Origin: an uncultured Sutterella sp.
GTDB taxonomy: Bacteria > Pseudomonadota > Gammaproteobacteria > Burkholderiales > Burkholderiaceae_F
Length of the DNA stretch: 33,211 nt
Direction: 5' to 3'
NCBI GenBank assembly: GCA_905198475.1
Contig: CAJKCQ010000018.1
Coordinates: forward strand, 1 to 33,211
Part shown: piece by piece, positions 1 through 6,959 of the stretch
Position numbering within the stretch: the stretch's first letter is position 1
Layout: each line of letters begins with the position of its first letter
Made by a program: the position numbers and the translations under genes
Notes under the pieces: generated by a model
Seen by the model: the letters and a program-made list of their open reading frames with translations, nothing else
Databases searched by the model: none
What the model was told of the DNA's origin: nothing

Positions 1-55
1 TGACCTTTCTGCAAGTCTCATAGTGCTTGAGTGCAACTTTTCTGGGAAGTTAAGG

Positions 56-99
56 TTCACTGCGGCCCCGGGCCGAATGTGAAGGGAGCTTCGGCTCCC
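56..99 (+). promoter_or_regulatory. structured leader upstream of the trans-sulfuration gene
   Basis: Two consecutive hairpins are visible. The first pairs TTCAC (56-60) with GTGAA (79-83) and nests CGGCC/GGCCG (63-67/71-75). The second is GGGAGC-TTCG-GCTCCC (84-99), a perfect 6-bp stem on a UUCG-type loop. No T-run follows, so it does not look like an intrinsic terminator as it stands. It lies 75 bases before a gene of methionine/cysteine metabolism, so a regulatory leader is possible, but I could not match it to the SAM-I, SAM-II or SAM/SAH consensus. Confidence 0.35.
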
Positions 100-173
100 G
101 CTCCCAACGTCAAACCGGAAGGGCCGTTCTCCTTACGCGAGGCCCACCGGACACCAACAAGGATTCACACGAC

Positions 174-1316
174 ATGCAGTACGCCACGCTCGCCGTTCAC
201 GGAGGACTTCAAGATGATTCACACCGCGCCGTCGCTTTTCCGCTCTACCTCTCGTCTACCTTCGTCCAGCCGGACTCGGAGCACTTCCAGCCATACGTCT
301 ATTCCCGCAGCGCGAATCCGACGCGCGCCTCGACGGAGCGCCTGATCGCCGAGCTTGAGGGTGCCCGCCACGCCTTTGCGACGAGCTCCGGCATGGCCGC
401 GAACGCCCTCGTCTTCGAGCTCCTTGAAAAGGGCGACCGCGTGCTCCTCTCGAACGACGTCTACGGCGGCACCTGGCTCTTTGCGACGAAGATCTTCGAA
501 AAGCGCGGCATTGCGTTCGACGTCGTCGAGGACTTCAACGCCTACGACTTCTCTCAGGCGTCGGCCGACGTGAAGATGGTCTTCATCGAGTCGCCGACCA
601 ATCCGCTGCTCACCGTCACCGACATCGCCAAGGTCGCCCGAGCCGCGAAGGCCCGCGGGATCCTGACGGTGGTGGACAACACGTTCCTCACCTCCTGCCT
701 CCAGAAGCCCCTCGACCTCGGCGCCGACATCGTGGTCTACTCCGCGACCAAGTACTACGCCGGACACTCGGACCTCCTCGCGGGCTTCGTGGTCTTCAAC
801 GACGATGCGCTCTACGAGCGCCTGCGGATCTTCTCGAAGGCCCTCGGCGGCGTGCTCGATCCCTTCGATGCCTTCCTTGTGACACGCGGCGTGAAGACGC
901 TGCCGCTGAGGATGGCGCAGCACGAGAAGAACGCACTCGCAATTGCGCGGCATCTCGAACACCACCCCGCGGTGGAGGCGGTCTTCTATCCCGGCCTCGC
1001 CTCGCACCCCGGCCACGACATTCAGGCGCGGCAGGCGAAGGGCTCGGGCGGCGTCCTCTCCTTGCGGCTGAACGAAACCGCCTTCGACCTCGACCGGTTC
1101 GTGACGAGCCTCAGGCTCTTCGCCTTTGCGGTGAGCCTCGGCGGGGTCGAGTCCCTGATCTGCCGCCCCGCCACGATGACCCACGAGTCCTACGCGCCCG
1201 AGATCCAGCAGAAGCTCGGCATCACCCGCAACCTCCTGCGGCTCGCCGCCGGCATCGAGGCGACCGAAGACCTCATCGCCGACCTCGACCAGGCCTTCGA
1301 AAAGGCGAAGCGCTGA
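174..1316 (+). CDS. PLP-dependent trans-sulfuration enzyme (cystathionine beta-lyase / gamma-synthase family)
   Basis: A 380-residue cytoplasmic enzyme of the Cys/Met metabolism PLP family (PF01053). It would cleave or form C-S bonds in cystathionine, cystine or homocysteine. Visible landmarks are YSRSANPT near residue 43 (PLP phosphate contact from the neighbouring subunit), the aromatic of NDVYGGT near 98 (ring stacking), VVDNTF near 167 (Asp to the PLP nitrogen), and SATKYYAGHSD with Schiff-base Lys193. The C-terminal GGVESLICRP and LLRLAAGIE motifs are also typical. Length is normal. The ATG at 174 follows AAGGA. It sits directly ahead of a cystine-type ABC importer, which favours a lyase acting on imported sulfur amino acids over biosynthetic MetB. 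Family membership is secure; the exact reaction is not. Confidence 0.9.
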   Translation: MQYATLAVHGGLQDDSHRAVAFPLYLSSTFVQPDSEHFQPYVYSRSANPTRASTERLIAELEGARHAFATSSGMAANALVFELLEKGDRVLLSNDVYGGTWLFATKIFEKRGIAFDVVEDFNAYDFSQASADVKMVFIESPTNPLLTVTDIAKVARAAKARGILTVVDNTFLTSCLQKPLDLGADIVVYSATKYYAGHSDLLAGFVVFNDDALYERLRIFSKALGGVLDPFDAFLVTRGVKTLPLRMAQHEKNALAIARHLEHHPAVEAVFYPGLASHPGHDIQARQAKGSGGVLSLRLNETAFDLDRFVTSLRLFAFAVSLGGVESLICRPATMTHESYAPEIQQKLGITRNLLRLAAGIEATEDLIADLDQAFEKAKR

Positions 1317-1383
1317 CCCGCGGCCGCTCCCGAACACCATTCACGACACTCCAACACTTCTCACCCTTCACAAGGAATTCATC

Positions 1384-2178
1384 ATGACCACGCAGAACCT
1401 CACCCGCCGCACGCTCGTCGCCGCCGCCTCCGCCGCGGCCTTCGCCTTCTCGTTCGCCGGCGCCGTTCACGCCGACACGCTCGACCTCGTCAAGGCTTCG
1501 GGCGAACTCAAGATCGGCACCGAAGGCGTCTACGCCCCGTACACCTACCACGACGACAAGGGCAACCTCACGGGCTACGACGTCGAGGTCGCCCGCAGCA
1601 TCGCCGCGAAGTTGGGCGTCAAGCCCGTCTTCGTCGAAACCCAGTGGGACGGCATGATCGCGGGGCTCGACGCCAAGCGCTTCGACATCGTCGTCAACCA
1701 GGTGACGCCTACGCCCGAGCGCCGCGCCAAGTACCTCTTCTCCGTGCCCTACACCTACAACAAGGGCGCCCTGATCGTGAAGAAGACCAACAATGAGGTG
1801 AAGTCCTTCGACTTCGTCAAGGGTCGCCGGGCCGCGCAGACCCTCACCTCGAACTGGGGCAAGCTCGCCGACGCCTTGGGCGCCGAGATCGTGGGCGCCG
1901 CGGACTTTCCGTCCTCCGTGCAGTTGGTCGCCACCGGGCGCGCGGACCTCACGATCAACTCCGAGCTCTCCACGCTCGACTTCCTGCGCATTCAGCCCAA
2001 CGCCCCGGTGAAGATCGTCGCCCTCTGGAAGGACCCGATCGAGATCGCCATCCCGCTGCGCAAGAGCGACGCGGCGCTCCAGGCCGCGGTCAACAAGGCG
2101 CTCGATGAACTCCAGGCCGACGGCACGCTCTCGAAGCTCGCCCTTCAGTTCCTCGGCACCGACGCCTCGAAGAAGTAG
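1384..2178 (+). CDS. cystine/amino-acid ABC transporter substrate-binding protein (FliY/TcyJ-like)
   Basis: A 264-residue periplasmic family-3 solute-binding protein (PF00497). The signal region holds NLTRRTLVAAAS and ends near VHA, a twin-arginine-type peptide, whereas most family members use Sec. The mature part starts GELKIGTEGVYAPYTYHD and includes GYDVEVAR, FVETQWDGMIAGLDAKRFD and SNWGK, which closely resemble my memory of E. coli cystine-binding TcyJ/FliY. AAGGA precedes the ATG. It is the first transporter gene after the trans-sulfuration enzyme and is separated from the permease by a hairpin, which would allow more binding protein than membrane component. Cystine is the likeliest ligand; other sulfur or polar amino acids remain possible. 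Confidence 0.9.
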   Translation: MTTQNLTRRTLVAAASAAAFAFSFAGAVHADTLDLVKASGELKIGTEGVYAPYTYHDDKGNLTGYDVEVARSIAAKLGVKPVFVETQWDGMIAGLDAKRFDIVVNQVTPTPERRAKYLFSVPYTYNKGALIVKKTNNEVKSFDFVKGRRAAQTLTSNWGKLADALGAEIVGAADFPSSVQLVATGRADLTINSELSTLDFLRIQPNAPVKIVALWKDPIEIAIPLRKSDAALQAAVNKALDELQADGTLSKLALQFLGTDASKK

Positions 2179-2183
2179 TTAAA

Positions 2184-2220
2184 ATCGTTCGACGTCGAAT
2201 AGAATTCGCTTTCGAACGAT
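2184..2220. promoter_or_regulatory. nested dyad between binding-protein and permease genes
   Basis: ATCGTTCGA (2184-2192) is a perfect complement of TCGAACGAT (2212-2220), and the loop holds a second dyad, CGAAT-AGA-ATTCG (2196-2208). A hairpin at this spot in a binding-protein operon commonly protects the upstream transcript or reduces readthrough. The same TCGAACGATCCA string recurs at 4035-4046 ahead of the second binding protein, so a protein operator is the alternative reading. Confidence 0.5.
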
Positions 2221-2306
2221 CCATATTGAACGGCCGCTCCGCCGACGGACAAGAAGCCCGGGTGCGGCGGCCGCATCCAACCGATCCATCCCGCACGAAG
2301 AAGAAA

Positions 2307-2972
2307 ATGGACGACCGCATCCTCCAGCTCCTTGAGGACAGCTTCACGCAGCTCCTCATCCCAGGCCTCACCGTCACGATTCCCCTGACGCTCATCTCGT
2401 TTGCCGTCGGCCTCGTGATCGCGCTTTTCCTCGCGGTCGTGCGCACCGCGAACATCCCGGTGCTGCGCGAATTCGCCCGCATCTACGTCTGGGTCTTCCG
2501 CGGCACGCCGCTTCTCGTGCAGCTCTTCGTGATCTTCTTCGGCCTGCCCTCGATCGGCGTCACGATAGACGCATTCCCCTCGGCCGTGATCGCCTTCTCG
2601 ATGAACGTCGGCGCCTACATGTCCGAATCCATCCGCGCCGCCATCGCCTCGGTGCCGAAGGGCCAGTTTGAGGCGGGCTACTGCGTCGGCATGACGTACT
2701 TCCAGGTGATGCGCCGCATCGTGCTCCCGCAGGCGCTCCGGATTGCGTTCCCGCCGCTCTTCAACGAATTCATCTCGCTCACGAAGAACACGTCGCTTGC
2801 GAGCTCGATCACGGTCTTCGAGATGTTCATGAGCGCGCAGCGCATCGCCGCGCGCACCTACGAGCCCTTCTGGCTCTACCTTGAGGCGGCCGCCATCTAC
2901 CTCGCCTTCTCGACGGTGCTCTCGCGCATCCAGGTCGAGGGCGAAAAGCGCCTGAGAAAATACGACTTCTGA
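2307..2972 (+). CDS. amino-acid ABC transporter permease (HisM/GltK/TcyL type)
   Basis: A 221-residue inner-membrane permease. I chose the ATG at 2307 over an in-frame upstream start at 2226 because GAAGAAG lies just before it and the upstream 27 residues are polar with no family resemblance. Hydrophobic spans cover roughly residues 20-45, 55-80, 85-105 and 185-210. The cytoplasmic EAA loop is recognisable as EAGYCVGMTYFQVMRRIVLPQ, the site that docks onto the ATPase. Only one permease gene is present, so the channel is probably a homodimer. It is followed 32 bases later by the ATPase gene. The substrate follows from the binding proteins: probably cystine. Confidence 0.9.
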   Translation: MDDRILQLLEDSFTQLLIPGLTVTIPLTLISFAVGLVIALFLAVVRTANIPVLREFARIYVWVFRGTPLLVQLFVIFFGLPSIGVTIDAFPSAVIAFSMNVGAYMSESIRAAIASVPKGQFEAGYCVGMTYFQVMRRIVLPQALRIAFPPLFNEFISLTKNTSLASSITVFEMFMSAQRIAARTYEPFWLYLEAAAIYLAFSTVLSRIQVEGEKRLRKYDF

Positions 2973-3004
2973 TTCCCCGTTGACCGACCATTGAGAGAGA
3001 AGAA

Positions 3005-3757
3005 ATGCTTGAGCTCCGAAACATCCACAAGTCCTTCAACGGCACCGAAATCCTCAAGGGCGTCGACCTCGAGGTCGAGAAGGGAGACGTGGTCGCCATC
3101 CTCGGGCCGTCCGGGTCCGGCAAGACCACGCTCCTGCGGATCGCGAACTTTCTTGAGACCGCCGATGCGGGCGAGATGATCTTTGACGGCGAACACGTCA
3201 ACCTCCCCTCGGTTTCGCGCCGCGACGTCGCGAAGATCCGCCTCAAGACGGGCTTCGTCTTTCAGAGCTACAACCTCTTTCGCAACTTGACGGCGTTGGA
3301 AAACGTCACCGAAGGGCTGCGCGTCGTCCGCGGGATGAGCCGCGAGGAGGCCGACCGGGTGGGCCGCGCTGCGCTCGCGGAAGTCGGCATGCTCGACCGC
3401 GCCGACTACTACCCCTGCGCGCTCTCTGGCGGCCAGCAGCAGCGCGTCGGCATCGCGCGCGCGATTGCTGCGAACCCGGAGGTGATCTACCTCGACGAGC
3501 CCACTTCGGCCCTCGACCCCGAACTGGTGGGCGAGGTGCTCGCCGTGATCAAGAAGCTCGCCCAGGAAGGCCGCACGATGGTGCTCGTCACCCACGAACT
3601 CAACTTCGCCCGCCACGTCGCGAGCAAGGTGGTGCTGATGGCTGGGGGCGTCGTGGTGGAGCAGAACACTCCGGCCGAGTTCTTCGACAACCCGAAGGAG
3701 GAGCGCACGAAGCAGTTCCTCAGAAAGCTCGACACGCCCGCTGATTACGTGATCTGA
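3005..3757 (+). CDS. amino-acid ABC transporter ATP-binding protein (GlnQ/TcyN type)
   Basis: A 250-residue cytoplasmic ATPase powering the adjacent permease. It has Walker A GPSGSGKTT near residues 34-42, the Q-loop in FVFQSYNLF, the ABC signature LSGGQQQR near 139-146, Walker B VIYLDEPTSALDP near 161, and the switch His in VTHEL. The Q-loop and the length fit the polar amino-acid (HisP/GlnQ) subfamily. Start ATG follows a GAGAGA-rich stretch. All catalytic elements are intact. It ends the contiguous transporter unit; the second binding protein follows after a 390-base gap. Confidence 0.93.
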   Translation: MLELRNIHKSFNGTEILKGVDLEVEKGDVVAILGPSGSGKTTLLRIANFLETADAGEMIFDGEHVNLPSVSRRDVAKIRLKTGFVFQSYNLFRNLTALENVTEGLRVVRGMSREEADRVGRAALAEVGMLDRADYYPCALSGGQQQRVGIARAIAANPEVIYLDEPTSALDPELVGEVLAVIKKLAQEGRTMVLVTHELNFARHVASKVVLMAGGVVVEQNTPAEFFDNPKEERTKQFLRKLDTPADYVI

Positions 3758-4147
3758 AGCCGATGCCGCCGATGAGGCGGCGCATGGAACGAATCGAGCT
3801 CGTCGGAATGAAGCGCAGCAATCTGCAGGGGCTTCATTCGGGCGGGCGCTTCGTTTAGGCTCATCGGGCGGAAATCCCCATGCGTTGGGACTGCACGAGG
3901 GAGGCGTCGAGGAGACGTCATGATGCGGCCGCGGGGATGCGTCAACATCCCATTCGAGGCTACGAATGAAAAATTCACGCTGGGATCGACCTACATCTCA
4001 CGGAATCATCGCTTGCATACAAATTGTTTCGATATCGAACGATCCAGGACCACCATCAGTTCCGTTGCGGCGCTATCTTTTCGGACATCAACAAAGGCCG
4101 CCTCGAACCTCTGCGTGATGCAGGCGGCCGCAAGGAATTTGATCACC
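3758..4147. other. intergenic region with hairpins, no gene seen
   Basis: No credible coding sequence. Two hairpins follow the ATPase gene: GCCGCC/GGCGGC (3765-3781) and GAATGAAGC/GCTTCATTC (3806-3814/3831-3839), the latter with an inner GCAG-CAAT-CTGC stem. Neither has a T-tail, so they look like 3'-end or processing structures rather than clear terminators. The second half is more AT-rich and probably carries the promoter of the second binding-protein gene, including the palindrome at 4028-4039. A codon-open extension upstream of 4148 has no family resemblance and was discarded. Confidence 0.5.
4028..4046. promoter_or_regulatory. palindrome and shared half-site upstream of second binding protein
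   Basis: TTCGATATCGAA (4028-4039) is a perfect 12-base palindrome. It overlaps TCGAACGATCCA (4035-4046), which is identical to 2212-2223 upstream of the permease gene. The two sites precede genes of one transport system, so a shared operator is plausible. The cognate regulator is not in view. Confidence 0.4.
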
Positions 4148-4972
4148 ATGTCCGACAATTCGATTCATGCGCTTTCCCGCCGCGGTGTTCTCGCCGCCGC
4201 CCTCGGTTCCGCTCTCCTCGCGGTGAGCGGAACTCCGCTCACCGCCTTCGCCGCCTCCGATCCGGTGGATGCCCTCGCCCGCATCAAAGCGAAGGGTGAG
4301 ATCCGCATCGGCACCGAAGGCGTCTTCGTGCCCTACTCCTACCACGACGAAAAGGGCGTACTGACCGGCTACGACGTCGAGCTCGCCCGCGCGGTTGCGG
4401 CCAAGCTTGGCGTCCAGCCCGTCTTCGTTGAGTCCTCCTGGGATTCGCTTCTTGCGGGCGTCGACGCCGGGCGCTTCGACATCGTCGTGAACCAGGTCGA
4501 GGCAAATGAGGCGCGTCGTCAGAAGTACGACTTCTCGGTGCCCTACATGTACGACCATACGGCGATCCTCGTGCGCAAGGACAACGACTCGATCAAGACC
4601 TTCGAGGATCTCAAGGGCAAGCGCGCGGCCGAGTCCGCGACCGCAAACTCGAGCCGCATCGCCGAAGCTTACGGCGCGCGCATCGTGGGCGTTCAGGACT
4701 TCGCTCAGGCCGTTGAACTCGTCGTCAGCCGCCGCGCCGACACGGCGCTCAATTCGGAGCTCTCCATTGCGGACTTCATGCGCAAGAAACCCGACGCCCC
4801 CGTGCAGGTGGTCGCGCGCTACGAGAAGGCCGAGGAGATGTGCGTGCTGATTCCGAAGGGAAGTACGTCGCTCAGGACCGCGATCGACCAAGCGATCGAG
4901 GCGCTGCGCGCCGACGGTACGCTCGAGAAGCTCTCCGAGCAGTTCCTCGGTCGCGACTTCACTACGAAGTAG
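4148..4972 (+). CDS. second amino-acid (cystine-type) ABC substrate-binding protein
   Basis: A 274-residue family-3 binding protein, clearly paralogous to the product of 1384-2178: both share GTEGV, GYDVE, AAKLGV, PVFVE, RFDIVVNQV and NSELS. ATG 4148 was chosen because AAGGA lies just upstream and the leader reads ALSRRGVLAAALG, a good twin-arginine signal ending near TAFA. It differs from its paralogue in the far lobe (TANSSRIAEAYG instead of LTSNWGKLADALG), so it may feed a different ligand into the same permease. It sits apart from the transporter and has its own upstream region and downstream terminator. Confidence 0.9.
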   Translation: MSDNSIHALSRRGVLAAALGSALLAVSGTPLTAFAASDPVDALARIKAKGEIRIGTEGVFVPYSYHDEKGVLTGYDVELARAVAAKLGVQPVFVESSWDSLLAGVDAGRFDIVVNQVEANEARRQKYDFSVPYMYDHTAILVRKDNDSIKTFEDLKGKRAAESATANSSRIAEAYGARIVGVQDFAQAVELVVSRRADTALNSELSIADFMRKKPDAPVQVVARYEKAEEMCVLIPKGSTSLRTAIDQAIEALRADGTLEKLSEQFLGRDFTTK

Positions 4973-4976
4973 GCAC

Positions 4977-5007
4977 TTGACACACTCCCCGCCCTGAAGG
5001 ACGGGGG
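4977..5007. mobile_element. IS200/IS605-like end hairpin next to TTGAC (solo remnant)
   Basis: TTGAC (4977-4981) is followed after five bases by CCCCGCCC-TGAA-GGACGGGG (4987-5006), a stem with one internal mismatch, as subterminal hairpins of IS200/IS605 elements often have. The segment matches 33157-33186 at all but one of 30 positions. No transposase or TnpB gene accompanies this copy. It lies between the stop codon of the binding-protein gene and that gene's terminator, so it was probably inserted there. A dispersed repeat of another type is possible. Confidence 0.5.
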
Positions 5008-5035
5008 TTGCGCGAGGCCGGTTTTTTTGGTCAAC

Positions 5036-5078
5036 AAAGCCGACGGCGAGCGGGAAGCTCAACCGTCGGCTTTCTTTT
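5036..5078 (+). terminator. intrinsic terminator of the second binding-protein gene
   Basis: AAAGCCGACGG (5036-5046) pairs perfectly with CCGTCGGCTTT (5063-5073) across a 16-base loop, followed by CTTTT. The A-run on the left also gives a T-run on the opposite strand, so it may serve the minus-strand ATPase transcript as well. Confidence 0.8.
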
Positions 5079-5292
5079 GTCGTGGCCGGGCGCATGCGCC
5101 TGACCCGTGGACCGCGAGCAAAGCGCTGCGAAGCCGGGTTCTTGCGGGTCGCGGTCTCCATTCTCTATTCAAGGGGCGTCGCCAGATCGAATCACCTCAC
5201 CAGCTCATAGAGCTTCGACACGCTTCGACGTCCATTGACGGCTCTCGGCGACTTCGTAGATGGTGTTTTGTCACTCTTCTGTAGCTACAGAT
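5079..5292. other. gene-free stretch with overlapping inverted repeats
   Basis: No coding sequence recognised. GACCGCGA (5110-5117) pairs with TCGCGGTC (5149-5156). GACCCG (5102-5107) can instead pair with CGGGTC (5145-5150), so two mutually exclusive stems are possible. The rest, up to the stop codon of the minus-strand ATPase, shows nothing I can identify. Confidence 0.35.
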
Positions 5293-6708
5293 TCAATCTT
5301 CACCATTGAGTCGGCCGGAAAGATCCGGAGCATACAGATCGTCAAGCGTGAAAAGCATCAAACCTTCGGATGCGGCAACCCCGTCATACTCGGAGCGGGA
5401 TATAAAGCCGCATCTGTAGGGCTTGAGCGGCGATTCGTCAACCTGATCAAGCTCCTTCTGAATTGTTTGAGGACTCAGAGGTTTTGCCCTGAACTTCGCC
5501 TCATAAAAGACGTAGCCGGCCTCATCCTCCGTGACGATGTCAAATTCTCCATTCTTCTTTTTGACCGGATCGTCGTAGTAATATCGGCCGATATTGAAGA
5601 AAGGCCTGTCATTTAGGCCCGCCAGATTTCGGCGAATGAGGAATTCAGTGCAGATTCCTTCGAATTGCGATGGAACATACTTCGTCTCAAAGTCTTCGGA
5701 AATATATATCCTGAAATATTCCTCAGGATTCATCAACAGACGCTGCGACGCTCTTCTGTAGATGTATCGGTAATAGAAATTTGTGAGGTTGTCGCAGATG
5801 CGCCAACTTGTTCTTCTCGGGTTGTCGGGCTCATTTATCGGAGCTGTTTTTCCCACAAGGCCGATGCTCCGCAGCTTGCTGAGAATATCGGCAAGTTTGG
5901 AGCTGTTCTTGAAGTCCGTCTGCCCGAGAATGTCCGAAAACTTCCGTTGCCCGGCCGCCATAGCCATGATCACCTGGTTGGCGTCGCTGATCTTCGAGGC
6001 CTCTGCGTTTATGAACAATTCGACCTCCGCCTCGAGACGCGCATCCCTCCTGACCAACAATTTGATGATGTTTTCTTTTACAGTCCTGTCAGGATTCAGC
6101 AGCGTGTTGTAGTAGGGAATCCCGCCGAAAACGGCATAGAGACGAACCCGATCCTCCTTTGAAAATCCGTCGTAAAACCCTTGACAGTCGTAGTAATCCA
6201 ATGGCTTCAAGTCGATGACCATTCCGGCACGCCCATAAAGAGGACTCTTGTACTCCAACATGCCCCGCATGATTTCCAAGTAGGAGCCACATATGACGAG
6301 CTTCAGCCGGGATGATTTCTTATATCTATCGAGCAGAGATTGAATGACGGAATCAAATCCTTTCTTAGTTTCTCGGAGATACGGATATTCGTCAAGCACC
6401 AAAATCATGGGCCGGTCTTTGAAGAGCTCAAAGAGCATCACCAAAACCTGCTCGAAGGATTCACATTTTGCAGGTGTAAATCCGAGACGTTCCGGAATCA
6501 TCTCCATCAATCGTTGGACGTTTTCATCCTCCGACGTGGCCTTGCATTCCATGTAGATGAAGGGAACGGAGCAGCGTCTGAGCGACTGAAGAATCAACTC
6601 ACTTTTTCCCACGCGCCGACGACCGTACACCACCGCCAGGTTGGCGTTTCCGTCGTCGTAGTACTCATCAAGAAGGGATAGTTCAAAGGTTCTGCCAAAA
6701 AACGACAT
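5293..6708 (-). CDS. AAA ATPase with DUF234 / PD-(D/E)XK-like C-terminus
   Basis: A 471-residue protein of the ATPase_2 plus DUF234 type (PF01637, PF03008), a family abundant in archaea and gut anaerobes with no settled function. Walker A is GRRRVGKS (residues 29-36) and Walker B ILVLDEY (102-108). Residues about 255-290 look like a winged helix. The C-terminus has GEFDIV (387-392) and YEAKFR (402-407), the spacing of a PD-(D/E)XK nuclease core. Base composition is visibly less GC-rich than its neighbours and codon choice is different, suggesting acquisition by transfer. AAGGA precedes the ATG. The gene reads opposite to both flanking operons and carries an unusual array of four 25-bp dyads just upstream, from which it may be transcribed or regulated. 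Confidence 0.85.
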   Translation of the reverse strand: MSFFGRTFELSLLDEYYDDGNANLAVVYGRRRVGKSELILQSLRRCSVPFIYMECKATSEDENVQRLMEMIPERLGFTPAKCESFEQVLVMLFELFKDRPMILVLDEYPYLRETKKGFDSVIQSLLDRYKKSSRLKLVICGSYLEIMRGMLEYKSPLYGRAGMVIDLKPLDYYDCQGFYDGFSKEDRVRLYAVFGGIPYYNTLLNPDRTVKENIIKLLVRRDARLEAEVELFINAEASKISDANQVIMAMAAGQRKFSDILGQTDFKNSSKLADILSKLRSIGLVGKTAPINEPDNPRRTSWRICDNLTNFYYRYIYRRASQRLLMNPEEYFRIYISEDFETKYVPSQFEGICTEFLIRRNLAGLNDRPFFNIGRYYYDDPVKKKNGEFDIVTEDEAGYVFYEAKFRAKPLSPQTIQKELDQVDESPLKPYRCGFISRSEYDGVAASEGLMLFTLDDLYAPDLSGRLNGED

Positions 6709-6747
6709 GACTGTGCATCCTTGGGGTGGATGGGTCCGTGAATGGTT

Positions 6748-6847
6748 GCTCTGTTTGATCAGAGTGATTTTAGCTCGGTTTGAACAGAGCGACTTTCGCT
6801 CGGCTTAATCCGAGCGATGTTTGCTCGGTTCAAGCCGAGCAAACTTG
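6748..6847. repeat. four tandem 25-bp dyad repeats upstream of the AAA/DUF234 gene
   Basis: Units begin at 6748, 6773, 6798 and 6823, an exact 25-base period. Each is a dyad of 6-base arms around a 6-base centre, plus a 7-base linker. Arms are GCTCTG/CAGAGT, GCTCGG/CAGAGC, GCTCGG/CCGAGC and GCTCGG/CCGAGC; centres are TTTGAT, TTTGAA, CTTAAT and TTCAAG. Unit 1 pairs T with A where units 3 and 4 pair G with C, so symmetry is kept while sequence changes. The linker nearest the gene reads TAAAAT on the minus strand, a good -10 element. Possible roles are an operator, an iteron-like binding array or an RNA hairpin series. Confidence 0.85.
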
Positions 6848-6959
6848 ATCGCCTTCGACCCAACCTCAACGGTGCCCGGATGCTCGACGACGCCGCAGAC
6901 CACAAAGAGGTCTCCCCCCACACCGGCCGACGCCATGCCGGATGGACCCGCTCCAGGCC

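Noticed and set aside
2226..2306. Longer start for the permease
   Set aside because: The added 27 residues are polar and unlike the family; the ATG at 2307 has a better ribosome site.
3920..4147. Longer start for the second binding protein
   Set aside because: It would place 76 residues before a clean Tat signal peptide; ATG 4148 has AAGGA upstream.
6748..6847. CRISPR array
   Set aside because: Period is 25 bases with no variable spacers, only four units, internal symmetry in each unit and no cas genes nearby.
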